From assembly GCF_900109115.1 (NCBI RefSeq), contig NZ_FNYV01000017.1:1-64000 (forward strand): a stretch of 64,000 nt of DNA, given 5' to 3'. The stretch comes from Micromonospora phaseoli (GTDB lineage: Bacteria; Actinomycetota; Actinomycetes; Mycobacteriales; Micromonosporaceae). The number at the start of each line of letters is the position of its first letter. Positions within the stretch are counted from its first letter, which is position 1. The notes below the pieces were generated by a model, which was given only the letters and a program-made list of their open reading frames with translations, did not search any database and had not been told where the DNA came from. The position numbers and the translations under genes were made by a program. Shown piece by piece: positions 50,595-58,726 of this stretch.

Positions 50595-51747
50595 GACGCA
50601 CCCCCGGATCGCGTAGCGTCAACGCACCGTTCGCCAGCCGCAGCCGGTCGTTGCCGTAGTTCAGCGACGCCGATCGCAGGTCACGGAAGGTCCGCTCGAC
50701 CAGCAGCGGAGAGTCAGTGAGATAGCCGTGGCGCAGGCCGACCAGCTCAACCAGTTCGTGTACGGCCGCGAACGACTCCTCGGCGGCCCGGATCTTCAGC
50801 GTGTTGAGCAGCAGCTGAACCGGCGAGGCCGACATGTCGGACGCGGATTCGACGACCGACACGGTGTGCCGCAGCAGCGCGTGCGCGGCGTCGAGCCGGA
50901 TACGGATCTCGGCCAGGCGCAGCAGCACCAGCTCCGACGACGGGGCGAACTGCCGCCGCCCGGCCTCGCTGCGGGCGTGCCGCAGCACCCGTGAGTACGC
51001 ACCTGCCGCCGCGCCGAGCCAGGCGGCGGCCCAGCCGATGTGGGCCAACGGCGCGAACACCGCCGTGGCGATGTCGCGGAACCCGCCGTGCTCGCCGATC
51101 ACCTGCCACTGCGGCACCGCCCCGCGCAGCCGCATCGGCACGCTGTGGGTGGCGCGCATGCCCAGTGGCTGCCAACCGCCGGTGACCTCGATCTCCAGCT
51201 GGTCCCGCGCGGCGTAGACCAGGTCCACCTGCGTCGCCGACCCGGCCTCCGGGGCTCGGGTGGTGATCAGAAAGGCGTCGGCGTGCGGGCCGCCGGTCAC
51301 GATGGGTGCCTGGCGGTCGACGCGCAGCATCTCCCCGGCCCGCTCCAGGCCCGACTCGGACGTGAGCAGGTGGCCGCCCTTGCCGGGTTCGGTGGTGACC
51401 GAGCCGAGGTACAGCTCACCGCGGGCCACCGCCGGCAGTACCTCGGCGCGTAGCTTCTCCGCACCGTACGCGGCGATCGCCGCGACCTGCTGGCAGTGCA
51501 TCGCGAAGATCATTGCCACCGACATGTCCACCCGGCCCAGCGCCTCGGTGACGTCGACCAGATCGGTGAGGGTACCGCCAGGACCACCGTCGGTGGCGGG
51601 CACGAGCAGGCCCAGCAGCTGGGTGGACCGCATCGCGGCCAGCGCGTCGGTGGGAAACGCGGCGGCGGAGTCGGTGGCCTGGGCGTGCGCCGCAGCGACG
51701 CCCACCACCGTCTCGACGGCTGCGTCGTACCGGCTGGCGGCGGTCAT
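50587..51747 (-). CDS. Acyl-CoA dehydrogenase-like flavoprotein B (possible monooxygenase)
   Basis: A 386-residue member of the same fold but clearly distinct: VDMSVAMIFAMHCQQVAAIAAYGAEK, then YLGSVTTEPGKGGHLL and GGWQPLGMRATHSVPMRLRG, with a helical end LVELVGLRHGYLTDSPLLVERTFRDLRSASLNYGN. Proteins of this branch include class D flavin monooxygenases (DszC or KijD3 type), which need a separate flavin reductase, and one is encoded in the operon. Either desaturation or N/C-hydroxylation is possible. It overlaps flavoprotein A by eight bases and the carrier protein gene by four. Confidence 0.82.
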   Translation of the reverse strand: MTAASRYDAAVETVVGVAAAHAQATDSAAAFPTDALAAMRSTQLLGLLVPATDGGPGGTLTDLVDVTEALGRVDMSVAMIFAMHCQQVAAIAAYGAEKLRAEVLPAVARGELYLGSVTTEPGKGGHLLTSESGLERAGEMLRVDRQAPIVTGGPHADAFLITTRAPEAGSATQVDLVYAARDQLEIEVTGGWQPLGMRATHSVPMRLRGAVPQWQVIGEHGGFRDIATAVFAPLAHIGWAAAWLGAAAGAYSRVLRHARSEAGRRQFAPSSELVLLRLAEIRIRLDAAHALLRHTVSVVESASDMSASPVQLLLNTLKIRAAEESFAAVHELVELVGLRHGYLTDSPLLVERTFRDLRSASLNYGNDRLRLANGALTLRDPGVRLA

Positions 51748-51998
51748 CGCGTACCACCGCCGACCGGTGCGCGCAGCTCCTCGACCACGTCCCACAGCCC
51801 ACCGGCGGTGGCGAAAGTGGAGTCGACCAGCTTGTCGTCCGGCACAGCCACGCCGAAGGTGTCCTCGATGGCGAAGAGCAGTTCGATTTCGCGCATCGAG
51901 TCCAGACCGAGGTCACGCAGGCGCGACTCCTCGCTGATCTCGCCGTTCCCGGCGAACTTGAGGAACGGCCGGAGCATCTCGGTGAATTCGTTGTTCAT
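51744..51998 (-). CDS. Free-standing acyl/peptidyl carrier protein
   Basis: An 84-residue carrier protein with LRDLGLDSMREIELLFAIEDTFGV, Ser34 being the phosphopantetheine site. The downstream helix positions are normal. It is flanked by the decarboxylase and flavoprotein genes, so its bound substrate is probably modified by them. It starts six bases after the decarboxylase stop. Confidence 0.93.
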   Translation of the reverse strand: MNNEFTEMLRPFLKFAGNGEISEESRLRDLGLDSMREIELLFAIEDTFGVAVPDDKLVDSTFATAGGLWDVVEELRAPVGGGTR

Positions 51999-52003
51999 GA
52001 CGG

Positions 52004-53287
52004 TCACCTTTCGTCTCTCGGTTCGGTCGAGTTCTCCCGTGCTTCGGCCGGGGCCCGGGTCAAGGTCAGCCGGGACGTCTCGACGACGCGGTCGCCGTCG
52101 CAGACGACCTCGACGGGTGCCGGGTGGCCGAGGAAGGCCAGCAGGCTGGCGGAGAGGCCGTAGGCCCCGACGTTCGGCACGCTGAGCACGTCGCCGGGCC
52201 GGACGTCGGGCAGGTTCGCGGCACGTGCCCAGGTGTCCAGCGGCGTGCAGAGCGGGCCGGCCACGATCGCCCCGGTCAGCGCCCGGCCGTCGGCCGCGTC
52301 GTCGGCCGCGTCGTCGGCCCCCTCCGCGGTCGCGTGCAGGGCCGGGACCAGGGGCGGCAATCGGCGCAGGCCGGACATCCCGCCGAGGTGGTTGATGCCG
52401 GACTCCAGGACGACCACCGGTGTGCCGTGCGAGTACTTCACGTCCAGCACCCGGGTCAGCAGGGTGCCGGCGGTGGCGGTTAGGAAACGACCGGATTCGA
52501 AGGCGACCAGCGGATCGCGGTCCCGCCAGCCGGGAAAGAGCCGGTCCAGCGGTTCGCGGACCCGGTCGGCGAGCCCGGTCAGGTCCGCGTTCCCACCGGT
52601 ACGCGCGAACGGCGCGCCGAACCCGCCGCCCAGGTTGAGCATCGTCAACTCGATACCGAGCAGATCGCGTAGCCGGCGTGCGGTGGCCGCGGCGGCGGCG
52701 AACTGGGTCACCAGCGCGTCCACCGACTCGACGTTGCTGCCGGTGTAGAGATGGAACCCGGCGACGGTGGCCGACGGGCGGGGGCGGAATGCCTCCGGCT
52801 CCTGCTCGATCCAGGCCACGTCGGCCCCGAACTGCGAGGCGACCCCGGTCATGGTCAGGCCCTGGCCGGGATTCGGTACCCGGTCGTTGACCCGCAACAG
52901 ACAGCGCACCTGGGCGCCGAGCCCGCGGGCGGCGCGTTCGGCCTGGTCGAGGCCGCCTGGCGAGTCGACCGAGAACCACCGGACGCCGGCCGCGACGGCC
53001 TCGGTCACCTCGGCGTCGCGCTTGCCGGGGCCGGTGTAGAGGATCTGGTCGCCGCGTACCCCCGCAGCCAGCGCCGCGGCCAGCTCGCCGAGGGAGCTGA
53101 TCTCGGCGCCGCAGCCGGCCGCGTGCAACGTCGCCACGATCGCTGGGTGCGGATTGGCCTTCAGGGAGTAGTACAGCCGGCTGGGTGTGGGCAGGGCCGC
53201 GCGCAGCGTGGCGTGGTTGGCGCGTACCTCGGCGAGGTCGTAACGGTAGGCCGGGGTGTCGAAGGCAGTGTCAGCCACGGCACTCAC
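52004..53287 (-). CDS. Fold-type III PLP decarboxylase (DAPDC/BtrK-like)
   Basis: A 427-residue alanine-racemase-fold decarboxylase. The PLP Lys is in YYSLKANPHPAIVATL (near residue 44), with GAEISSLGEL, a phosphate-binding LNLGGGFGAPF, and a C-terminal GPLCTPLDTW with the Cys-x3-Asp active-site pair, then NVGAYGLSAS. Homologues include BtrK, which decarboxylates a carrier-bound glutamyl thioester in butirosin synthesis, and the decarboxylases of exosortase-A-associated loci. With a carrier protein five bases downstream, decarboxylation of a carrier-bound amino acid is the favoured role. It overlaps the ligase gene by 17 bases. Confidence 0.87.
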   Translation of the reverse strand: MSAVADTAFDTPAYRYDLAEVRANHATLRAALPTPSRLYYSLKANPHPAIVATLHAAGCGAEISSLGELAAALAAGVRGDQILYTGPGKRDAEVTEAVAAGVRWFSVDSPGGLDQAERAARGLGAQVRCLLRVNDRVPNPGQGLTMTGVASQFGADVAWIEQEPEAFRPRPSATVAGFHLYTGSNVESVDALVTQFAAAAATARRLRDLLGIELTMLNLGGGFGAPFARTGGNADLTGLADRVREPLDRLFPGWRDRDPLVAFESGRFLTATAGTLLTRVLDVKYSHGTPVVVLESGINHLGGMSGLRRLPPLVPALHATAEGADDAADDAADGRALTGAIVAGPLCTPLDTWARAANLPDVRPGDVLSVPNVGAYGLSASLLAFLGHPAPVEVVCDGDRVVETSRLTLTRAPAEARENSTEPRDER

Positions 53288-54770
53288 CCGCCAGCCGGGC
53301 CAGCGCCCGTCGATCCACCTTGCCGTTGCCGTTGAGCGGCAGGTTCGGCAACACGACGCAGCGCGCCGGCACCTTCATCTCCTCGAGCTGACCACGCAGC
53401 CGACGCAGGATGTCGTCCGCCGCCCACGGGGCGACCACAAAGAGGGTGGCGCCATCCTGGCCGGCGACCGGCGGCAGCACCCCGGCGACCTCCACCCCGT
53501 CGACCCGGTACGCGGCCGCTTCCACCTCCGTGGCGCTGACCCGGGTGCCCTTCTCCTTGTAGACGTCGTCCCGGCGGCCGATGTAGTAGACGTAGCCCTC
53601 GGCGTCGACGCGGCCGTAGTCACCGGTGTGCAGCTGCGGAAAGAGGCCGTCGCGGCGGCGAAAGCGCTCGGCGGTCAGCTCCGGTCGCCGCCAGTAGCCG
53701 GCCATCACGTGGGGGCCGCGCACGACCAGCTCGCCGGTGGTGTCCGGTGGTTGCCGGCGGCCGGCGACGTCCACGGTGAAGATCTCGGTCCCGGGCAGCG
53801 CCCGGCCGCAGGATCCCGGTCGCCGCAGGTCCTCGTCGGGGGGCAGGATCGCGGCGCGCTTGCATTCGGTTAGGCCGAACATGAGTTGCACCTTCAGGTC
53901 GGGCAGCTGGTCGCGCAGGCCGGCGAGCACCTCCGGGGGCATGGTGGCCCCGGTGTTGGTGATCAGGCGCAGCGCTGGGCGCGCGGCGCCGGGTCGGCGT
54001 AACAGCCGCAGCAGATTGATGGCGAGCGACGGGACGCAGGGCAGCACGGTCGCACCGGACTGGCGGAGGCTGACCAGTAACCGGCCGCCAGTCTGTCCGG
54101 GATCGCCCAGATGCAGCCGGCATCCCGCCGCAGTACTGAGGAAGATCTGGTACAGGCCGTAGTCGAAGGAGGTGGGCAGCACGTCGTGCACCACGTCGTC
54201 GGCCCGGTACGACAGCTGTGCTCCGATGGCCCGGACCGCGAACGTGACCTGCGCGTGCGTACTGACCACGGCCTTGGGCAGGCCGGTGCTGCCGGAGGTG
54301 TAGATCAGGCAGATCGGGTCCACCGCCAGCGGTTCCTCTGCCGCCGGAGAATCCGGCCGGACCTCGCTGTCGGCCGCGGTGGCGAGCGCGGCCCGGCCCC
54401 GGACGGCGACGTCCCGGGCGAGTGACAGCTCGCGCAGCAGGGGTTCGTCCGTGAGGGTGAGCACCGGTTCGGCGTCGTCGAGGACGTGGGCCAGGGCGAC
54501 CTCGGGTGCGGGAACCCGGATCACGGCGAAGACCGCGCCGATCCGTGAGATGCCGTACAACAGTGCGGGCAGCAGCGCGTCGGTGGAGAGCGCGACCAGC
54601 ACCCGGTCGCCGCGTCGGACGCCCTGCCGGCGTAGCCAGCCGGCCAGGCGGAGGCTGCGGACGCGCAGCTGCCGGTAGCTGAGGCGGTCGGTGCTGTCGG
54701 TGACCGAGTCCGCGTCGGGGTGTTCGGTGGCGGTCCGGTCGAGCAGGCCGTGGAGCAGGTCGGTGCTCAT
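53271..54770 (-). CDS. AMP-forming acyl-CoA/acyl-carrier ligase
   Basis: A 499-residue ANL enzyme: PICLIYTSGSTGLPKAVVSTHAQ, FGLTECKRAAILPPDED, HTGDYGRVDAEGYVYYIGRRDDVYKEKGTRVSATEVE, and NLPLNGNGKVDRRALA with the catalytic Lys. The Asp of the amino acid pocket is not obvious, so a carboxylic acid substrate is as likely as an amino acid. It resembles the ligases found beside PLP decarboxylases in exosortase-A-type loci. It is coupled by four bases to the BtrH/carrier fusion, which is its probable acyl acceptor. Confidence 0.87.
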   Translation of the reverse strand: MSTDLLHGLLDRTATEHPDADSVTDSTDRLSYRQLRVRSLRLAGWLRRQGVRRGDRVLVALSTDALLPALLYGISRIGAVFAVIRVPAPEVALAHVLDDAEPVLTLTDEPLLRELSLARDVAVRGRAALATAADSEVRPDSPAAEEPLAVDPICLIYTSGSTGLPKAVVSTHAQVTFAVRAIGAQLSYRADDVVHDVLPTSFDYGLYQIFLSTAAGCRLHLGDPGQTGGRLLVSLRQSGATVLPCVPSLAINLLRLLRRPGAARPALRLITNTGATMPPEVLAGLRDQLPDLKVQLMFGLTECKRAAILPPDEDLRRPGSCGRALPGTEIFTVDVAGRRQPPDTTGELVVRGPHVMAGYWRRPELTAERFRRRDGLFPQLHTGDYGRVDAEGYVYYIGRRDDVYKEKGTRVSATEVEAAAYRVDGVEVAGVLPPVAGQDGATLFVVAPWAADDILRRLRGQLEEMKVPARCVVLPNLPLNGNGKVDRRALARLAGECRG

Positions 54771-56002
54771 CGGCCACCCCCGGTGCCGGTCGCGTCGGTG
54801 AACATCGCGCACAGGGAGCCCACGTCACGCAGGTCGGCTGCGGAGAGCGCGGTAGCCGGAACCTCGACGCCCAGTCGCCGCTCCACCTGGTCGATGACGT
54901 CGACCAGCCGGAAGGAGTCGAAGCCGGGCAGGTCCCGTAGAACGTCCGTGCTGCGCAGGCCGGCGTCGTCGAGGTGCAACGTCTCGCGCAGCGCGCCGAG
55001 CACCGCCGCCCGGACCGGCCCGTCGGCACCCTGCGGGGTATCCCCGGTGGTGGTCGGTGTCGAGCCCGCGATCGCCTCCAGCGTGGCGAGGTGCTCGTCG
55101 AGAAGTGTGGTGAGCGCGTCCGCCAGTTCCGGTACGGCGGGTCGTCCCGCCTGGGCCCGACGCAGTGCCACGTAGCTGCGGGCGGAGAGCTGCTGCCAGC
55201 GTTGTGCCTGGCCGGCCAGCGCGGTGGCCGCTTCCGGCCGGGTGCTCTCCAGCCAGTGCTCGTGCAGTTGGCGGGCCCGGCCCAGCAGCCAGACGTCGAG
55301 GACGAAGCGGTGCAGCCCGTCCACGGTGGCCAGGTTCGATTCGAGCGAAGCGAGGTAGCGGACGATGTCCGGGCGGGCCTGGCGGGCCCGCTCGGCGTTG
55401 GCGGCCAGCATTCCGGGCACGTGGATAGCCGGGGCCGGGTCGGCCGCGACGGCCAGCGTGTGCGCGCCACCGGCGAGCGCCGCGTCGAACTCGGTCACCG
55501 GCAGCCGCCACACGCCCGGGCGCGCCAGCCCCCAGGCGGTGTCGTTGTGGTACGCGTCCACGACCGTGACCTCTCCGGAGTCGGCGGCCGTCGCGAGAAA
55601 GCTGTGTCGCATGTGCTCGTGCCCGTAGTACGGGCACCACGGCAGATCATGCGCGTCGGCGGTGACGTAGAGCGGCTGGCCGGTCTCGAACAGCCGACGG
55701 ACCTGTTGGCCGTCGAGCTGCATCCATCGGCCCTCGGCCCGTAGGCCGAGCAGGGCCACCGCCTCGGCGGCCCGATCGTCCGCGGTGGCCTCGACGCTGA
55801 CCAGGCCGTCCCGTTCCCGGGTGCGGAACTCGAAGCGGGCACCGAGGGCGAGATGGCTACCGGTGCCATGGGCGTGGTCGGCCAGCAACGCGAAACTCGT
55901 CTGCAGGCAGTCCAGCGCGGTGGCGCGCAGGCCCGTCAGGATCGGCGTCCACACCGGATCCTCGGTCTGCCGGTCCGACCGGCTCTGGGTGTGCGGGGGC
56001 AT
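54767..56002 (-). CDS. BtrH-N-like acyltransferase domain fused to a carrier domain
   Basis: A 411-residue protein. The N-terminal half resembles the BtrH_N family: DCLQTSFALLADHAHG with a candidate catalytic Cys near residue 32, YVTADAHDLPWCPYYGHEHMRHSFLATA and VTVVDAYHND, a Cys-His-Asp arrangement reminiscent of papain-like folds. BtrH transfers an acyl group from a carrier to the amine of an aminocyclitol antibiotic. A helical middle leads to a carrier domain (about 330-405) with LRDLPGFDSFRLVDVIDQVERRLGV, DSF giving the phosphopantetheine Ser. I know of no described BtrH-carrier fusion. It is coupled to the ligase gene; the start has GAGGAG upstream. Confidence 0.75.
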   Translation of the reverse strand: MPPHTQSRSDRQTEDPVWTPILTGLRATALDCLQTSFALLADHAHGTGSHLALGARFEFRTRERDGLVSVEATADDRAAEAVALLGLRAEGRWMQLDGQQVRRLFETGQPLYVTADAHDLPWCPYYGHEHMRHSFLATAADSGEVTVVDAYHNDTAWGLARPGVWRLPVTEFDAALAGGAHTLAVAADPAPAIHVPGMLAANAERARQARPDIVRYLASLESNLATVDGLHRFVLDVWLLGRARQLHEHWLESTRPEAATALAGQAQRWQQLSARSYVALRRAQAGRPAVPELADALTTLLDEHLATLEAIAGSTPTTTGDTPQGADGPVRAAVLGALRETLHLDDAGLRSTDVLRDLPGFDSFRLVDVIDQVERRLGVEVPATALSAADLRDVGSLCAMFTDATGTGGGR

Positions 56003-56078
56003 GGCAGGCTCCTCGTGGGCTGCTACGGCGGGAGGTGCCGCCGACGCGGTCGTCCGCGCCGGCGGCGTGGGCGGGTAC

Positions 56079-57299
56079 TCAGCTCCCGGTCTGCCGGTCG
56101 AGCCCGTTCGCCCAGTCGGCGAGGACCCGGGCCTGGTCGGCGAGGGCGTGCTCGTCGGTGCCGATCGGATCCTTGAAGAAGAACCCCAACTGCTCGATCG
56201 GGCCGACATGGCCGGCCCGGTGCGCGGCGGCAGTCAGCCGGGCCAGGTCCAGCACCAGCGGCGCGGCCAGCGTCGAGTCGACGCCGCTCCAGGTCAGCTG
56301 CATGGACATCCGTACGCCGAGGAAGCCCTCGAACGAGACGTGGTCCCAGGCGGTCTTGTGGTCGCCGAGGTCGGGCACGTTGTCGATGTGCAGCGGCGCG
56401 GTCACGTCCTCACCGAGCAACGCCGGCAGCACACCCGCCTTGGAGCTCAGTTTGCTCTTGGCGTTCGCCGGGTCCTCCAGCGTCGCCCCGTCGCCGCCAC
56501 CGAGCAGGTTCACTCCCGCCCAGGAAAGGACGTGCAGCGCCCGGGAGGTGAACATTGGCGCGAGCGCCGTACGCAGCAGGGTCTCACCGGTCTTGCCGTC
56601 CGATCCGGCGAACGGTACCTGCTGCCGCTGGGCCAGCAGCTCCAGGGCGGGCATCCGGGCCCCGGTCGACGGGGTGAAGTCGACGAAGCCGCAGCCGGCC
56701 TGGAAGGCCGCGTACGCGACGACCGAACTGGGCGGGAGCGCCCGGGCCTGCGGGTCGGCCAGACTGCGGGTCAGCGCATCCAGGTCGTCGTGCTCGGGCC
56801 GGTACTCGGCTGGCGGTTCGGTCGAGGACACGTTGATCACGACGACCCGGGCCAGGCCGTGCCGGCGGCGAAATTCCTCGATGTCGCCGACCAGCCGGTC
56901 GATCACCTCGGCCTGGGGCCCGGTGTCCGAGCGCACGTCGTAGCCGGTACGCAGGTTGCGCTCCACCTCGGGCAGGCTGCCCCGGACCGCGGCGAGAACC
57001 GGTGCCGGTATCACCCCGGAGTCGACGAGCGATTCGGCCTTCTTCTCCAGCGGCGTGTCGACGATGTCGTGTCCACCGATCACCAGGTCGGTCCAGCTCG
57101 CCAGCGGCGCGTCGCGCAGCATTCCGGTGTCGGTGACGCATCCGGTGGAGCTGGCCATGCCGGCGCGCAGCGCCAACAGGCCGGTGATCGCGGTGGTGGC
57201 GACCGAGCCCCGGGCACCGTTGAGCCACAGGCCGACGGGCGCCTCCGGGGCTCGTGACGGGGACGGGCTTTGCTGATTCTCGCTGTGCGTGACGGTCAC
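56079..57299 (-). CDS. myo-Inositol-1-phosphate synthase (large bacterial type)
   Basis: A 406-residue NAD-dependent enzyme converting glucose 6-phosphate to inositol phosphate. The Rossmann start is VGLWLNGARGSVATTAITGLLAL, then VVVINVSSTEPP and VVAYAAFQAGCGFVDFTPS. The catalytic blocks are FAGSDGKTGETLLRTALAPMF and NLLGGGDGATLEDPANAKSKLSSKAGVL, with the conserved lysines. It is unlike the 360-residue housekeeping Ino1 of actinobacteria and resembles the copies found in aminocyclitol clusters. This makes it the committed first step here. GTG 57299 is supported by AAGGGA upstream. Confidence 0.88.
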   Translation of the reverse strand: MTVTHSENQQSPSPSRAPEAPVGLWLNGARGSVATTAITGLLALRAGMASSTGCVTDTGMLRDAPLASWTDLVIGGHDIVDTPLEKKAESLVDSGVIPAPVLAAVRGSLPEVERNLRTGYDVRSDTGPQAEVIDRLVGDIEEFRRRHGLARVVVINVSSTEPPAEYRPEHDDLDALTRSLADPQARALPPSSVVAYAAFQAGCGFVDFTPSTGARMPALELLAQRQQVPFAGSDGKTGETLLRTALAPMFTSRALHVLSWAGVNLLGGGDGATLEDPANAKSKLSSKAGVLPALLGEDVTAPLHIDNVPDLGDHKTAWDHVSFEGFLGVRMSMQLTWSGVDSTLAAPLVLDLARLTAAAHRAGHVGPIEQLGFFFKDPIGTDEHALADQARVLADWANGLDRQTGS

Positions 57300-57346
57300 G
57301 GGAAAGGTCCCTTCTCTGGGTGCGCCAATGGGTGGCGCGGTCGAGG

Positions 57347-58621
57347 TCAGCGGGCGCAGATCTTGCTGATGGCACCGGCGATGTCGTGCATGTCGCGTTC
57401 GCCGCCGAGAAAGGTGCTGTGGTGGGTCTGCACCGTGTGCGCGGCGAGCCACTCGGTCTTCGGGTAGGAGCGGTCGCGGTGGATTGCGGTGAACCGCTCG
57501 GCCAGCGGGGCGAGCAGCGGTTTGGTCCACGGTTGCAACAGGCGGCTGCGGTGCAGCGGCTCGTCCGTGACGTAGAAGCGCCTGCCCAGCTCGGCGGTGA
57601 GCGCGGTGGCCACGGCGCCGTTGTCCATGGCGGCAGGCAGCTCGTCGAAGATGATCGTGCCCTCGTAGATGGAGGTGCGGGTCTGCGCCGGGGCCGGCTG
57701 CAGCAGACGTACCTCGTCGAGATCGGCGACCAGCTCGGTCAGCAACGCGTAGTTCCGGTTGCGGACATCGTGCTGCTCGTCCAGGGCAGCCAACTGCGCA
57801 CAGGCGACGGCGGCGGAGAACTCGCTCATGCAGAAGTTCGCCCCCTGTACGCCGGCGCTCTCCTCCAGATCCAGCTCACCCGGGGGGGTGGCCCGGCTGC
57901 GGTAGCGGCGGGAGTCGGCCCGCAGCTCCTGAAGGACCGGCGCGAGCGTGTCGTCGTCGGTGACCACCGCCCCGCCCTCCCCGCAGCTGAGGACCTTGCC
58001 GTGCTGGAAGCTGAAGCAGCCGAGCCGCCCGAACGAGCCGGCCTGGCGGCCCTGCCAGGTGGCGCCGTGCGCCTGGGCGCAGTCCTCCACGACGGAGATT
58101 CCGTGAGGTGCGGTGACCGCGTCGAGCGCCGGGATGTCGGCCATGTTGGAGGCCCAGTGAACGGCGACGACTGCTCGCGGTTCCACCGACAGGTCGAGGT
58201 CTTCCGGCCCGACGCATCCGGTGTCGAGGTCGACGTCCACCAGCACCGGCACCAGGCCGGCGCGCAGCGCGGCGGTGGCGGACGCGGTCCAGGTCAGGGC
58301 AGGGACGAGCACGGCGTCGCCGAATCCCAGGCCCAGCGATTCGAGGGCCACCACCAGGGCGCTCGACCCGTGATCCACGGGTACGCAGTGGCGGGTGCCG
58401 ACGTAGCGGGCGAAGTCGGCGGCGAACCGGCGCTCGAAGAGTGCCGTGTCGCCGTACGCAGGGCTGCTGATCGCCCACCGCCCGCCGTGCAGCACGGCGG
58501 AAAGGTTGCGCTCGGCGTTCGGGGCGGGTACCGGCCAGCGGGGCCAGGGCGTCTCCGGCGGGCGGTACGGCCGGCCGCCGTCGACGGCGAGCCGCCGGTC
58601 GAGTGGGATCGAGGTCGTCAT
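57347..58621 (-). CDS. DegT/DnrJ/EryC1/StrS aminotransferase, StsC-like
   Basis: A 424-residue PLP aminotransferase of the sugar/cyclitol class. CVPVDHGSSALVVALESLGLGFGDAVLVPALTWTASATAAL binds the PLP phosphate, VVEDCAQAHGATWQG holds the PLP-ring Asp, and SFQHGKVLSCGEGGAVVTDD holds the Lys that forms the Schiff base. HGKVLSCGEGG is close to glutamine:scyllo-inosose aminotransferases such as StsC. It would aminate the keto-inositol made by the Gfo/Idh/MocA enzyme. An upstream in-frame ATG (58663) exists; 58621 gives the family start. Confidence 0.9.
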   Translation of the reverse strand: MTTSIPLDRRLAVDGGRPYRPPETPWPRWPVPAPNAERNLSAVLHGGRWAISSPAYGDTALFERRFAADFARYVGTRHCVPVDHGSSALVVALESLGLGFGDAVLVPALTWTASATAALRAGLVPVLVDVDLDTGCVGPEDLDLSVEPRAVVAVHWASNMADIPALDAVTAPHGISVVEDCAQAHGATWQGRQAGSFGRLGCFSFQHGKVLSCGEGGAVVTDDDTLAPVLQELRADSRRYRSRATPPGELDLEESAGVQGANFCMSEFSAAVACAQLAALDEQHDVRNRNYALLTELVADLDEVRLLQPAPAQTRTSIYEGTIIFDELPAAMDNGAVATALTAELGRRFYVTDEPLHRSRLLQPWTKPLLAPLAERFTAIHRDRSYPKTEWLAAHTVQTHHSTFLGGERDMHDIAGAISKICAR

Positions 58622-58726
58622 GCCATCGACACTGGTGCCGGTCAATACATTGTCCGTACACATCGGATACTGCCGCCGCCGGTGAGCGTGTATCAGCGCT
58701 GTATCGCGCTGGTCGAACCTCGGGAC
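58622..58726. promoter_or_regulatory. Divergent promoter region of the biosynthetic cluster
   Basis: About 105 bases separate the two divergent operons. TTGTCC (58651-58656) and TACTG near 58669 could form part of a plus-strand promoter, with abnormal spacing. I could not identify convincing SARP heptamer repeats by eye. Confidence 0.4.
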
